Assembly (NCBI GenBank): GCA_964057195.1
Contig: OZ059838.1
Coordinates: 2,418,001 to 2,482,000, forward strand
Origin: Orthosia cruda
Lineage: Eukaryota > Arthropoda > Insecta > Lepidoptera > Noctuidae
Length of the DNA: 64,000 bases
Direction of reading: 5' to 3'
Position 1 is the first letter of the stretch; every line of letters begins with the position of its first letter. The notes beneath the pieces were generated by a model that saw only the letters and a list, made by a program, of their open reading frames with translations, was not told where the DNA came from and searched no databases. The position numbers were made by a program, and so were the translations under genes. This document shows, piece by piece, positions 1-9,234 of the stretch.

Positions 1-151
1 ATGGTTTGTATAGTGTTATGAATTGTAAATAGAGTTAAAAAAAGTGGATCTGTAAATCAGAACACCACAATTGTCGCGTCGCATCTGTCAGCGAGAGCCT
101 TAAGGGCTATGCCGGTTGATACAATTTACCTTTATTTCAATGTCTGTACAG

Positions 152-1424
152 TTGGATGTCATCTTCTACGAATATCTTCACAACGAATTCAGGAGGTCAT
201 TTCCTGAAATGCACTACAAAGTATGCGATTTCATCAATAATGATCCCTATATTGGTAATGCCGTAAGACAAGCAGGCCTGACTAGCTGCCCTGTTCAACC
301 GGTAAGATTGTCTTCCTAAAAGTAATTTCAACACACTCAAACGCTGGCTCTTTTTTTTTTCTATAGTTTTGCGTTCGACCACCATCTCGCCTGATGCACT
401 ACTATTTTTATTTTTTGGGACAAGCCCACAACATTATTCCCAACCACCGCAATGCAACTACTGAAAGACCAGCTTTCTACATAGTGAATGTTACTAACAA
501 TTTCTCCCTTCGTGGCACATCGCACCAAAATGAAAAAAAAATGATGTAGGCGTAATTCAAACCCGCCGCGTCTTCCGGTACGCGGTCGCCACTCTAGAAC
601 TTTTCGGCCCCAAAGGCCATCCGTTCTGCGAGCAATGTGCCTCTTAAGTTTGGCAATTATTCGGGCTATGTCGGTAACCTTGGTTCTCTTGCGGATGTCT
701 TCATTTCTGATTCGATCACGCAAGGAAACTCCGAGCATAGCCCACTCCATTGTCCTTTGGGTGACTTTAAGCTTTCTGATGATGCCCATTGTGAGCGTCA
801 CAACTTCGAGTGTAGAGTCTGCGACTTTGATAGGAGTGGGTGCAACAACATGGACAGTTGTGAAAGCATGTTGTAAAATAATGACAAGTTCATAGTTCGT
901 AGTATAAATACGAAGTTATATAATTTCAAAATGGTCGTGCGTAAGCAAGCTATGGCTTATTTGACCGCGGTTATTTAAGGCGAGCGAAGCAAGCCCATTC
1001 CCAAAAAACGCGACCGCTGCGATCTTACTTACGAGCCGAGTGAGCAGAGCGAACAACTTTAACTTAACAAGCGAACTGAGGGGCAAAGTGAGCCCACTCA
1101 CAAGTCCAGCTAGAAAAATGGGCTAATGGACTCTGCTGGCCTATAGTAGGTCCGTACGTTTGTCTCGTGGCAAGTATTAACAAATGCTTAGGACTTACCC
1201 GAATTTTCCCGCTTCACTAGCTTGAATTGTGTGTGACTTGTTTATTTGCGTTTCAGGGAAAACATGACGTAAGAAATATATCTTTCAACCAGAAGATACC
1301 ATCCGTGTGGCCGTTTGAAAAAGGAATGATTGAGTTTATCGTTAAGAACCCAAATGACGTGTTGATAGGAAAAGTCCAATTAGTGGTGACGTACAAACAA
1401 GACCTACTGAAGAATAAAATATGA
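152..1424 (+). CDS. DUF1091 family protein, last two exons (partial, 5' end outside window)
   Basis: Two exons join in phase 0. The internal exon is 152-301, after an AG acceptor at 150-151 and before a GT donor at 302. The terminal exon is 1257-1424, after a TTTCAG acceptor at 1251-1256. The joined protein end has about 105 residues: LDVIFYEYLHNEF... FINNDPY... SCPVQP, then GKHDVRN... IPSVWPFEKG... VQLVVTYKQDL. The order Cys-Phe-Ile, Cys-Pro, Gly-x-Tyr/His, Pro, Gly and a closing beta strand is the DUF1091 (MD-2-like lipid-recognition-like) pattern of secreted insect proteins. Signal peptide and first exons lie upstream of base 1. An AATAAA overlaps the last codons at about 1414-1419. The 955-bp intron holds an RTE fragment. 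The biological role of this family is poorly defined. Family assignment is good; the exact product is unknown. Confidence 0.78.
550..860 (-). mobile_element. RTE-type LINE, 3' coding fragment (inside DUF1091 intron)
   Basis: The minus strand reads KVTQRTMEWAMLGVSLRDR, then IRNEDIRKRTKVTDIA, AKLKRHIARRTDG and WGRKVLEWRPRTGRR. This is the C-terminal reverse-transcriptase tail also present at 18009-18332 and 28145-28459. The WQWAG block before HIARRTDG has been lost and the frame fails after the RTGRR segment. It is a 5'-truncated dead copy lying in the intron in antisense to the host gene. Confidence 0.75.
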
Positions 1425-1629
1425 TTTGTTTTGATTTTTATTAATTTTATAAAAATTACTATCTAAAATGCAGTAGGTACTTTTAATTACTTCTTTTGTT
1501 GTCTTTATTCTCGCACTTGATAACTATCTCGCCTGACATGACATATACTTAAAAGATAGAACATATTGTTTTAAATGATGTAATTTGTGTTTTTTTACTT
1601 TGTGTTTTTTTATCGGTGAATAATCTATC

Positions 1630-1800
1630 TATCAACCTGCCTAGCCTTTTCCAAACTACGAACCGATACAGGAGATTACTATAATACTATAATATATTTT
1701 ACATGGAGGAACTGCCTATCCGACCTCCAAGAGCCAGTAACTGGGTAATACGACACCCCTTAAGCAAGACTGATGTTAGATTTTTAGATAACAGCGTATA
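1630..1800 (+). repeat. Dispersed repeat family A, fragment
   Basis: The segment contains a phrase close to TTTTACATGGAGGAACTGCC, followed by CTATCCGACCTCC, CCAGTAACTGGGTAATACGA and CTTAAGCAAGACTG. The same order of words occurs at 19265-19410 and 50390-50560 in this window, so it is one interspersed family. No open frame is kept. The region 1425-1630 after the DUF1091 stop shows nothing recognisable. Confidence 0.6.
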
Positions 1801-2156
1801 TATTAAACTGCGTCGCTGCTGTGCAGAGTGCGGACGGAGTATCCAGTTATCCGACATTTTGTGCGGAGGGTGATTAGATAGGAAATAAGTGTTCCTTGCT
1901 GGTCAGCAGTTTTTATGATTTAGAATAGAATATCGCCCATGGACATGGGCGGCCTTATCGCTAAAAGTGATCTTTTCAAGACAACCTTTGGATGGATTTT
2001 AAAAATGAAAGGAAAGACAGTACTGGCTATAATACACTATAATTTAAGCTTTTTGTAATAATAAATGGATCACTGTTGTCCGAATTAAATGAAATTGAAT
2101 TTGTGTAGAAATTGGAAAATGTGTAGAACGAAAACTGATATACAGACTACTCTTAA

Positions 2157-2216
2157 ATAGTCATCCCTGAACATAATGGAGTATAACCATACTCCATTAT
2201 ATTCAGGGATGACTAT
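2157..2216. repeat. Near-perfect 28-bp hairpin with tetraloop
   Basis: The left arm 2157-2184 (ATAGTCATCCCTGAACATAA then TGGAGTAT) and right arm 2189-2216 are reverse complements with a single mismatch, around an AACC loop at 2185-2188. The arms are long and the loop very short, which fits a small foldback element better than a typical microRNA precursor. The surrounding region 1800-2780 otherwise shows only AT-rich sequence, with faint similarity to repeat family F near 2570-2625. Confidence 0.7.
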
Positions 2217-2639
2217 AGTAGCGCTAACTACTATGTTATTATAAAGCGATTCTACAAGAGACGAGTAGCTTATATTACTGAAAAGCTCTTGTTTTAACAA
2301 GTTTTATTAGTTTAGAATAATGAGGAGATATCTTTAGTCTAATATGAATAAGTATTAAAACCATTGTTACAATTATTTTCTTAACCATAAAAATGAGAAT
2401 CGGTAAAAAAAAAATTTTTTTTATGAAGATATAAGCATAGGTCTCCAAACTAGGCGGCGCCTATTTCTCTGAATCGGAGTTGGAGCAATAATTTGTAGTT
2501 ATTTATAGTTAAGCATAGTTTAGTAGACCATCGCGACGTGACAATGCGGCATTTCGTTTTCATAGTATTTGTTCAATGCTTGTTTAGAAATAACCCATTC
2601 ACTCTTGACTTGGAAACCTCCATAGGAAACAAATGGCAT

Positions 2640-2770
2640 CATATCAATGGAAGTGTCGCCATGCCGATTGGTCAAAGATAAAAAAATAAATTTTGATCTT
2701 TGTAAAAATTGATATAGAGACGCTTATGGCAACGAACTCCAAGCGCTATCGAAATGTCACTTGAGCAATC
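2640..2770. repeat. Single relative of the ~106-bp array unit
   Basis: The phrase CCAAGCGCTATCGAAATGTC at about 2737-2757 is the reverse complement of the unit start seen in the tandem array at 50784-51440 (GTGACATTTCGATAGCGC type). ATGGCAACG also matches in reverse. It is probably a related, mostly unamplified element. Its ends are not resolved. Confidence 0.4.
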
Positions 2771-2784
2771 ACTTCATCATCAGC

Positions 2785-3118
2785 CTATAACAGTCCATTG
2801 CTGGACATAGGCCTCTCCAATTGCACGCCATTTGGTTCGATTGTCGGCAACTCTCATCGAGCTGCTACTAGCCACCCTGCGAAGGTCGTCGCTCCGCCTA
2901 GCCTGAGGGCGTCCTTCCTTAAGTACACCAGTACGCGGTCTCCACTCAAGTACACGTTTACCCCAACGGTCATCGGTTCTGTGACTTATATGGCCGTGCC
3001 ATTGCCACTTTAGCTTGCTTATTCTGTGAGCTATGTCGACAACTTTGGTTTTCTTCCGGATCACCTCGTTTTGGGTTCGATCCCTTAGAGAGACACCGAG
3101 CATAGCCCTTTCAATCCC
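2785..3118 (-). mobile_element. RTE-type LINE 3' coding fragment, divergent subfamily
   Basis: The minus strand encodes MLGVSLRDRTQNEVIRKKTK, VVDIAHRISKLKWQWHGHIS, HRTDDRWGKRVLEWRPRTG, then GEAYVQQWTVIG, and ends in a GATGATGA-like tail. This is the same C-terminal module as the other RTE copies, but with several family-specific substitutions (for example WHGHIS for WAGHIA), so it is a different subfamily. About 330 bp remain and everything upstream is missing. The flank 3119-3510 shows no recognisable feature. Confidence 0.75.
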
Positions 3119-3684
3119 TTATAATTTGGCATTTCGACCATCATCATCGCGCTATTAAAGACTAATAAATATTGAAAATGAATCAGCTATTTTAATTTCC
3201 AATGTTACATGCCTATTTTGGAATTTGATTATTTATTTAAAACTCAATCCTTGGCAAAACAAACACTTACATTAATTACTGATCCTTTTTTACTTCCAAG
3301 ATTAATACAAAAACACATAAAGACAGGTTACCTTATATAGTTGGATGAGATCACACCATGACCTGTGTTTATCTTCACCGTAAGTACGATGACTCAATGT
3401 GGGGGCGTAAAAGATGACACGGATATCAACTGCTTTCCATTTAGAGACACTGTGCCTTCTTCTTAACGTTTTGTGTCGTGTTTTAATTTCTGTTTAAGGA
3501 CTGTGTCATATAGTGTTGTTTGATGGAGAACTTCCTATACCTATGTTAGTTTTGAATCATCTTGGAAATAAGTCATTACATATTCTTAACGAGATAAGAT
3601 TTGCATTCAAAATGCCTTCTGGAGGTGATACTGTTGCTATTTTCAAGGCAGTTGGGCTCGCTCAGACCTTTAACATTATTATGT

Positions 3685-3723
3685 CAGCTGAAAGATATCC
3701 ACTGCTGGACATAGGCCTCCCCT
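3685..3723 (-). mobile_element. RTE-type LINE 3' terminal scrap
   Basis: The minus strand gives GGCCTATGTCCAGCAGTGGA followed by TATCTTTCAGCTGACAT, the last coding bases and tail of the RTE family also seen at 18290-18335 and 28415-28455. Only about 40 bp remain. The preceding open frame 3513-3684 (VLFDGELPIPMLVLNHLGNK...) is not recognised. Confidence 0.6.
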
Positions 3724-3995
3724 AATCGGTCGTCATATCGGTCGTTCCTGTGATTCTTGCGTCCGGTGGATGTGCTGCGATTATAATAGGGGTTAAAGTA
3801 TGAAATTGCCGTATTATTGTAATAGGTACTTCGAATTGACATAGAACCTTCATGTTTTGAGATATTTGAGTGAAACTTTTTTCACATGGTACCTATGAAG
3901 TTCTGCTTTTAAAAAATGTGCAACACCCGATTAAAGAGTTTCAGTTGTTTTTTTATATTCAGCTTAGACAAGAAATATAGATACTTCGAAAATTT

Positions 3996-5127
3996 AGTGA
4001 TTTTTGAATACGAGTTCCGACGCGAAACTAACGCGGCAGAAACAACTCGCAATATCATTGTTGCGTTTGGAGAGAGAACTGCTTATGAACGCACCGTTCG
4101 ATTTTGGTTTAAACGCTTTCGTGATGGAAACTTTGATTTGAAGAACGAACCGCGTGGAAGAGCGCCCACACAGGTGAATAACAATGAATTGAAAGAGATG
4201 GTGGGAGCCGATCCGAGCCAAACTACCCAGGAATTAGCGGCATGGTTTAACGTTACCTTACCAACAATACTGATTCATTTGCGTCAAATCAATAAAATAA
4301 AAAATACGAAACATGGGTGCCTCATGATTTGATTGATCTGCAGAAAGAAACGCGTGTTGAAACTTGTTTTGCCTTGTTGAATCGCTACAGAAATGAAGGA
4401 ATATTGGATCGAATTGTGACATGTGATGAAAAGTGGATTCTTTACGATAACCGTAACTGAAAAATGCAATGGCTGATTCCCAGGTCAAACGCCGCAAAAG
4501 TGTCCTAAAGCCTACATACATACATAAACTCACGCCTTTTTCCCATGGGGGTAGGCAGAAACTACAGAACACCACCTGCTACGATCCTTATATACTTCTT
4601 TTGCTTTTTTTTTTCTTTTTTTCTTTTACTTTTTTTTTCTTTTCCTAAAGCAAAGCTTATAAAAAGGTAATGGTAACTGTTTGGTGGTCTCAGCATGGTG
4701 TTATTCACTATAGCTTTCTCCGATTTGGTCAAACAATAGCGGCAGATGTCTACTGTGCCGAACTTCGAACAATGATAGCAAAACTAGCAGTGAAACAGCC
4801 CCGACTCATGAATCGATCTTCACCATTATTGCTCCATGATAACGCGAGAACTCATACAGCACGAGAAACCGTTTTAACTCAACAGGAACTACAATCAGAA
4901 ACCATTCGTCACCCTCCGTATTCGCCAGACATTGCTCCAACGGACTACCATTTTTTTCGTCATTTGGACAATTTTCTACGTGATAAAAAGTTTTCATCTT
5001 AGGAGGCAGTACTGCTTTCACACAATTTGTCGAATCTAGATCACCAGAGTTATATCGCAAAGGCATAAATTACCTTCCTATTAGATGGCAGCAATGTATA
5101 GATAATAATGGTAATTATTTTGATTAA
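3996..5127 (+). pseudogene. mariner transposase (DD34D), frameshifted and interrupted
   Basis: Cut-and-paste transposase relic. The N-terminal helix-turn-helix part reads YEFRRETNAAETTRNI, ERTVRFWFKRFRDGNFDLKN and ends near 4320, where a frameshift occurs. The next frame gives VPHDLIDLQKE and IVTCDEKWILYDN (first catalytic Asp, about 4415-4450). After the nested insertion the frame 4670-5002 gives VWWSQHGVIHY, LLLHDNARTHTA (second Asp) and HPPYSPDIAPTDYHFFRHLD (third Asp). I count 34 residues between the last two Asp, so DD34D, the mariner signature. A stop at 5000 and a frameshift precede the C-terminal YIAKGINYLPIRWQQCIDNN. No intact start is evident, so the protein cannot be made. Confidence 0.9.
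4512..4642 (-). mobile_element. SINE-like insertion in mariner (family S) with 9-bp target duplication
   Basis: The mariner coding sequence is interrupted between two copies of TCCTAAAGC (4503-4511 and 4643-4651). Read on the minus strand, the insert holds GGATCGTAGCAGGTGGTGTT, AGTTTCTGCCTACCCCCATG and GGCGTGAGTTTATGTATGTA, ending in a TATG-type tail. The same words occur at 40690-40800 and 61735-61850. It has no coding capacity. The T/C-rich stretch 4595-4642 is its A-rich 5' side on the minus strand. Confidence 0.75.
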
Positions 5128-5514
5128 ATAAATACGTTAAATTAAAAAAATATCTAATCGGCAATTTCATACTTTAACCCCTAATATTTACCTTGATAAT
5201 AAATATGAGCTAGTTTCATTCAGGTTGCGATAGGCGGTTAGGAGAAGACTAATTGTTTTTCACAAAAAAAAACAAAAAGTAAAAGTGTTCTGGGATAAAA
5301 AGCTTTAAAATTGATATGTATCATTAAAAATATCATCAATTAAAAAGCTAATTAAAATCTGTGAAAGAACTGAAACTCTTGAATCCGTTCAAAGTCAAAG
5401 TATTTATTAGTGTGTTTTTTTGCAAGAAATATTGTCTTCTACAATCCAGGTTGAGATTTAAGGGGTTACCAATATTAAAAATAAATAATTAATTAATTAA
5501 TAATCTTAATTTTT

Positions 5515-6228
5515 TCCATAATCGACTATGGTGACGTGTGCTACTTCGACTTGAATGCGGTTCTGCTGGATAAGCTTGATAGGCTCCTCAATAACTGCAT
5601 TCGGTTCATATTTAATTTGAGGAAATATGACCATGTGTCGAGCTAAAGGTCTGAGTTCAAATGGATGCCCATTCGCCAGAGAAGGTGTTTTCGCGCTCTA
5701 ACTAAGATTTTCTCCCTACTCAACTCTCCCACTCCACCTTCTTACTTTATGTCTCACTTTCAATATTTAAGTTCTTCTCACGCTAGGAATCTACGTTCTT
5801 CCAACAATCTGCTCTTACTCTGTCCTTCTCATACTACTGATTTTGTTCATTCTTCCTTTCATATTCAGTCTATTCTTCTTTGGAACGCGCTTCCTCTCGA
5901 AATCAGGGCGGCAACCAGTCGGTATGCTTTCAAGCGGAAATTCAGTATTATTATCAGCGGGGGTAGAGTCATCTCGATAACTTATTTTCATTACTTTATT
6001 AAATATATATATTTATTTAGGTATGTATCATATAATATATGTATGTATGTGTATTTTAAGCAATTAAAAATTATATTTTGTTGTTAAATTGTTGCCACGA
6101 TTTAAAAAATGCACCTGCCATGTTTTCTCTTCACCACCCTTGGTTGACTGGTAGAGAACGCCTAAGGCATTAAGTCCGCCATTGTACCTTTGTGCATGAA
6201 GTTTAAATAAATAAATAAAAATAATTCA
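5515..6228 (+). mobile_element. CR1/Jockey-group LINE, 3' end with UTR (family L)
   Basis: The end of a reverse-transcriptase ORF: IIDYGDVCYFDLNAVLLDKL, LNNCIRFIFNLRKYDHVS, then after a frameshift RQRRCFRALTKIFSLLNSPT, SSHARNLRSSNNLLLLCPSH and LLWNALPLEIRAATS. The 3' UTR contains CCCTTGGTTGACTGGTAGAG and TAAGTCCGCCATTGTACC, and ends in TAAATAAATAAA at about 6205-6220. The same 3' half is on the minus strand at 61862-62729, and its UTR alone at 53345-53450. It is 5'-truncated and disabled. Clade assignment is tentative. Confidence 0.75.
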
Positions 6229-6248
6229 TTCAGATGTACAACGGGAGC

Positions 6249-6860
6249 TCTGTTGGAGCTGTGGCTAAATGATGACAGCCGGACAGGTCGGCCACAAGGT
6301 TAAACAATGATAAGCCGTTTATCCTGGCTGTCATTTGGAGTTCCTTGGCGGTTCTGTTGTTACAGCAGAAGCCCTTTGATTACCCGTAACGACTGTCGAA
6401 AATTTAAAAATGACAGCCGGGACCATAACTTGCTTTCCGAGGCACGGACTGCCGTGGTATAACTAAAATACCGTTATCCGACATCTGTATGATTTTTTAA
6501 TTTTGACGATATGAAGAAGAAATTATCAATCGATCTGTGTATCCGAATTTCCAAAACTATTCAAGGTATTGAAAATTCGCATACACAGATCGATGGATAT
6601 TTTTTTCTCATTGATATAGCATCAAAAGTTGGAGATCTACCGGATGTCGGATAACGGCATTTAGCTATACCACGGCAGCGCGGGAGGAAACATGCTATGT
6701 GTAAAATATAATTTAAATAAAGATGGTCACCCACCCACGGAGCGACCTCGACAAGCGTTTCTTAATCTTGAATATTGACCCATAGGACCATAGACCCCTA
6801 TTATTTCTAACCACGAGCACATCCATAATAAAGAAACTTGTCTACCAAATGTAATAACAT
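6249..6860 (+). repeat. Dispersed repeat family A, copy interrupted by a MITE
   Basis: The sequence ACGACTGTCGAAAATT, AAAATGACAGCCGGGACCA and GCTTTCCGAGGCACGG continues after the MITE (6449-6678) as GGAGCGACCTCGACAAGCG and TTCTTAATCTTGAA. This parallels 50560-50700, where the same blocks are contiguous, so the MITE inserted into an older family A copy. Confidence 0.7.
6449..6678. mobile_element. Palindromic MITE, 230 bp, ~37-bp terminal inverted repeats
   Basis: The left end CTGCCGTGGTATAACTAAAA... CCGTTATCCGACATC and the right end GATGTCGGATAACGGC... CTATACCACGGCAG are reverse complements with few mismatches. Inside, ATCGATCTGTGTATCCGAAT (about 6529) pairs with ATTCGCATACACAGATCGAT (about 6576), so most of the element can fold into one hairpin. 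It has no coding capacity and sits inside repeat family A. The target duplication could not be fixed from the flanks. Confidence 0.8.
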
Positions 6861-7009
6861 TATTTCGAATTTGACTATTACTACTTCTGGAGATAATAGC
6901 GTTTAAATAAAAGCAAAAAAACTTTTCAGCTTCATTTTAAATAGGAATAGATTATCTAAAACAGACAGAGCATAAATAAAAATTCAATTAAGAGTGCCGA
7001 TAAAGTTTG

Positions 7010-7402
7010 GCTTTTGTCAGCGTCTGCCAAACAATCAAATCAAATCTTTTAACAATTCCTACCACAACTTCTAATCTATAAACCATAATTTGGATTACGT
7101 ATTTAAGGCCTCGTCTTGTCGTTCTTAGCCAAGTATCTCTTGGAACAGACAAGTCAAACATCCTACCCTTAAGGTGGCCTGTCCATTTAAGTGCAGATAT
7201 TATGCTGAGCTAGGAAAATATTAGCCAGGGTACCCAGTAAAATCACGCCAAATCATCTATATTATTCCCACTGTTGGGACACGGGCTTCCTCTCTGTGGG
7301 AGGGAATGGGCCGTGGGCCCGATGCAGGTTGGTGGATATCACATGTCTTCGAATTTTTGGTTTTAGGACATGCCGGTTTTAATGCGTCAAGTCTTTAACA
7401 TT
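7010..7402 (+). repeat. Dispersed repeat family B, copy 1
   Basis: About 390 bp matching 21487-21880 in reverse orientation. Shared blocks include GTCTGCCAAACAATCAAATC, GGCCTCGTCTTGTCGTTCTT, GGTGGCCTGTCCATTTAAG, GTTGGGACACGGGCTTCCTC-type wording and ACATGTCTTCGAATTTTTGG. No open frame is present. It ends just before the LINE that begins near 7403. The stretch 6860-7010 shows nothing recognisable. Confidence 0.75.
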
Positions 7403-7586
7403 ACAATGAACCTATTTCGTCGCATACAGACGTGCTCATCAATGCATTAAAAATAATATAAATTAACGTTTTAGCATAAATAGTGACCTAGTTTTAGTAT
7501 ATTGACGTGTAATACTGACACTCTTTGGAAGTGCTAATAAGTGGAATAATGGTCTGACTTGATTATATATTATTATAATCTGAAAG

Positions 7587-8837
7587 ATGGAAGGTAGCCC
7601 CTTTAATCGGAGTGGGATGATGCGGCGCAGCCCTCCTTCAACACCTACACCGACCCAGCCCCAACAACCGAGACGTGTTCAAGCTAAGGAAGAAGTTGAG
7701 GTAGTCTCAACTGCGGAGATACAGAACTGGATGGGTTCCATTGAACAACACTTGGGTGAGGTATGTGCTATTGCTTCTGAAGGAAAGCTTAACTCAGATC
7801 AGAAGCTAAAAATAAGCAATTTGTGCCGAAAGGTTGGATATGGAGTCTCGCAACTGGCTGTTCAATACCAGTCGCTTAAACAAAATGCCCTTAGGTCCCA
7901 TAACTCCCTTAAAATATTGACCGAAGAAAGAGACTGCGTAACGGACCTAAAGGAGTGTGTAATGGAGATGAACCGGACTTTTAAGGAAACCTGTGCAAAG
8001 CGGCAGGAAACAGCTGCATCAACTTTTGCAGACATGGTGAAGAAGGGGTCTAACAACTTCGTTCGTCCTAATACTTTTAGCTCCGTGGCGATTTATCCCA
8101 CCGACAGTTCAAAGACCAGCGATGAAACGAAGAACATAGTCCAAAAAATTATATGCCCAGGCGAAATGAAGCTGAAAGTGAGAGGCGTACGCAAGATAGG
8201 GAAAGGAGGACTCATAATTAGCACGGAGACGAAAGAGGACCTAGATAAGTTGAGGCAATCAGTTCAAACTGCTTCCTCAGGGCTTACTGTCGATGAACCG
8301 AAAAAGCGCAAACCCCGCATAATAGTGATAGGAGTTCCAGCATCAATGGCAGAAAATGAGGTATATAAATCCATTTACGATCAAAACTTAGCCGACAAAC
8401 TGCCAACTATCTCCAGAGACACCTTTTCGACCTTAATCAAACTGAGCCACAAATCTGGTAGAAAAGATGTTGAGAACTGTAATTATATCTTAGAAGTTCC
8501 TGCGACCATCCGCAAGGCTCTCATCACACAAGACAGATTGTTCATCAATTGGACTTCCTGCCCGGTACGAGACTTCACACTGGTAACGAGATGTTACAAG
8601 TGCCAGCAGTACGGTCATGCGGCCAAGACATGTAGAGTTGCTGCTCCCACATGTGGACATTGCGGTGAAGAAGGACACACTATCCACGACTGCACAAAGA
8701 AAACCGAAGCGCCAAAATGTGCAACATGTCTGCGCTTCAAAAAACCAGCAAGCCATAAAACGGGGGAACAAGAGTGTCCTGCTAAAAAATCTGCCGAAAA
8801 CAGGTACATTAACTCGATTGATTATGAAGGCGCCTAA
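7587..8837 (+). CDS. LINE ORF1 (gag-like, three zinc knuckles), 416 aa
   Basis: A nucleic-acid-binding protein expected to package the LINE RNA. The N-terminus is Pro/Ser/Thr-rich, followed by a likely coiled region (residues about 40-150: NSDQKLKISNLCRKVGYG..., EERDCVTDLKECVMEMNRTF). A central domain around residues 180-330 includes KLKVRGVRKIGKGGLIISTE, typical of insect LINE gag proteins. Three Cys-rich knuckles follow: CYKCQQYGHAAKTC (from about residue 336), CGHCGEEGHTIHDC (about 356) and CATCLRFKKPASH...C (about 378). The frame is uninterrupted from ATG to TAA. ORF2 starts 61 bp downstream. Confidence 0.88.
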   Translation: MEGSPFNRSGMMRRSPPSTPTPTQPQQPRRVQAKEEVEVVSTAEIQNWMGSIEQHLGEVCAIASEGKLNSDQKLKISNLCRKVGYGVSQLAVQYQSLKQNALRSHNSLKILTEERDCVTDLKECVMEMNRTFKETCAKRQETAASTFADMVKKGSNNFVRPNTFSSVAIYPTDSSKTSDETKNIVQKIICPGEMKLKVRGVRKIGKGGLIISTETKEDLDKLRQSVQTASSGLTVDEPKKRKPRIIVIGVPASMAENEVYKSIYDQNLADKLPTISRDTFSTLIKLSHKSGRKDVENCNYILEVPATIRKALITQDRLFINWTSCPVRDFTLVTRCYKCQQYGHAAKTCRVAAPTCGHCGEEGHTIHDCTKKTEAPKCATCLRFKKPASHKTGEQECPAKKSAENRYINSIDYEGA

Positions 8838-8898
8838 GAGCGCCACATATTCAAATATATCTAAGACTTAATTTTATTGTTTATATTTTTCTTATACT

Positions 8899-9234
8899 AT
8901 GGATAATGCCTTATTGACCGATATAGATAATACATTTCGTACCGATGCAAAGTCATGCGAGGTTGAGGACTGCAGGCAATTTCTTTCTGAATATCAAAAC
9001 TCACTAACCATACTAACTCAGAACATTCGCAGTATTTATAAGAACATAGATAGCTTCAACGTTTTTCTCCATAGACTTAACTTTGATTGTGACATAATGG
9101 TACTAACCGAGTGCTGGCTTTCTAATCGCCAGGAACACCTCCCAGAAATGCCGGGATACAACTTAATGTATACTGCAGTAAACAACAATCAAAACGATGG
9201 TGTGGTTGTTTATTGTAAGGAATGCCTAAGCTAA
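8899..9234 (+). pseudogene. LINE ORF2 N-terminus, truncated AP-like endonuclease
   Basis: This is the first half of the apurinic-type endonuclease that nicks target DNA. SLTILTQNIRSIYKNIDSFN carries the catalytic Asn and DIMVLTECWLSNRQEHLPEM the catalytic Glu. The protein stops after GVVVYCKECLS. The rest of the domain, including the final Ser-Asp-His motif, is absent, because the next recognisable sequence, in another frame, is already the linker before RT. An internal deletion of a few hundred bases near 9215-9240 with a frameshift explains this. The copy cannot prime on its own. Confidence 0.85.

Larger units (their letters stand above)
3789..5181 (+). mobile_element. mariner-family DNA transposon, structurally complete, with nested SINE-like insert
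   Basis: The element begins GGGGTTAAAGTATGAAATTG (CC) and ends with its exact reverse complement, giving 22-bp perfect terminal inverted repeats (3789-3810 and 5160-5181). It is flanked by TA dinucleotides at 3787-3788 and 5182-5183, the standard mariner target duplication. Total length is 1,393 bp, about 1,260 bp without the nested insertion at 4512-4642, close to the usual 1.3 kb. The identical ends contrast with a coding region broken by several frameshifts. Confidence 0.9.

Noticed and set aside
2157..2216. Reading the hairpin as a microRNA precursor
   Set aside because: The loop is only four bases and the stem nearly perfect, unlike typical animal precursors; kept as an inverted repeat only.
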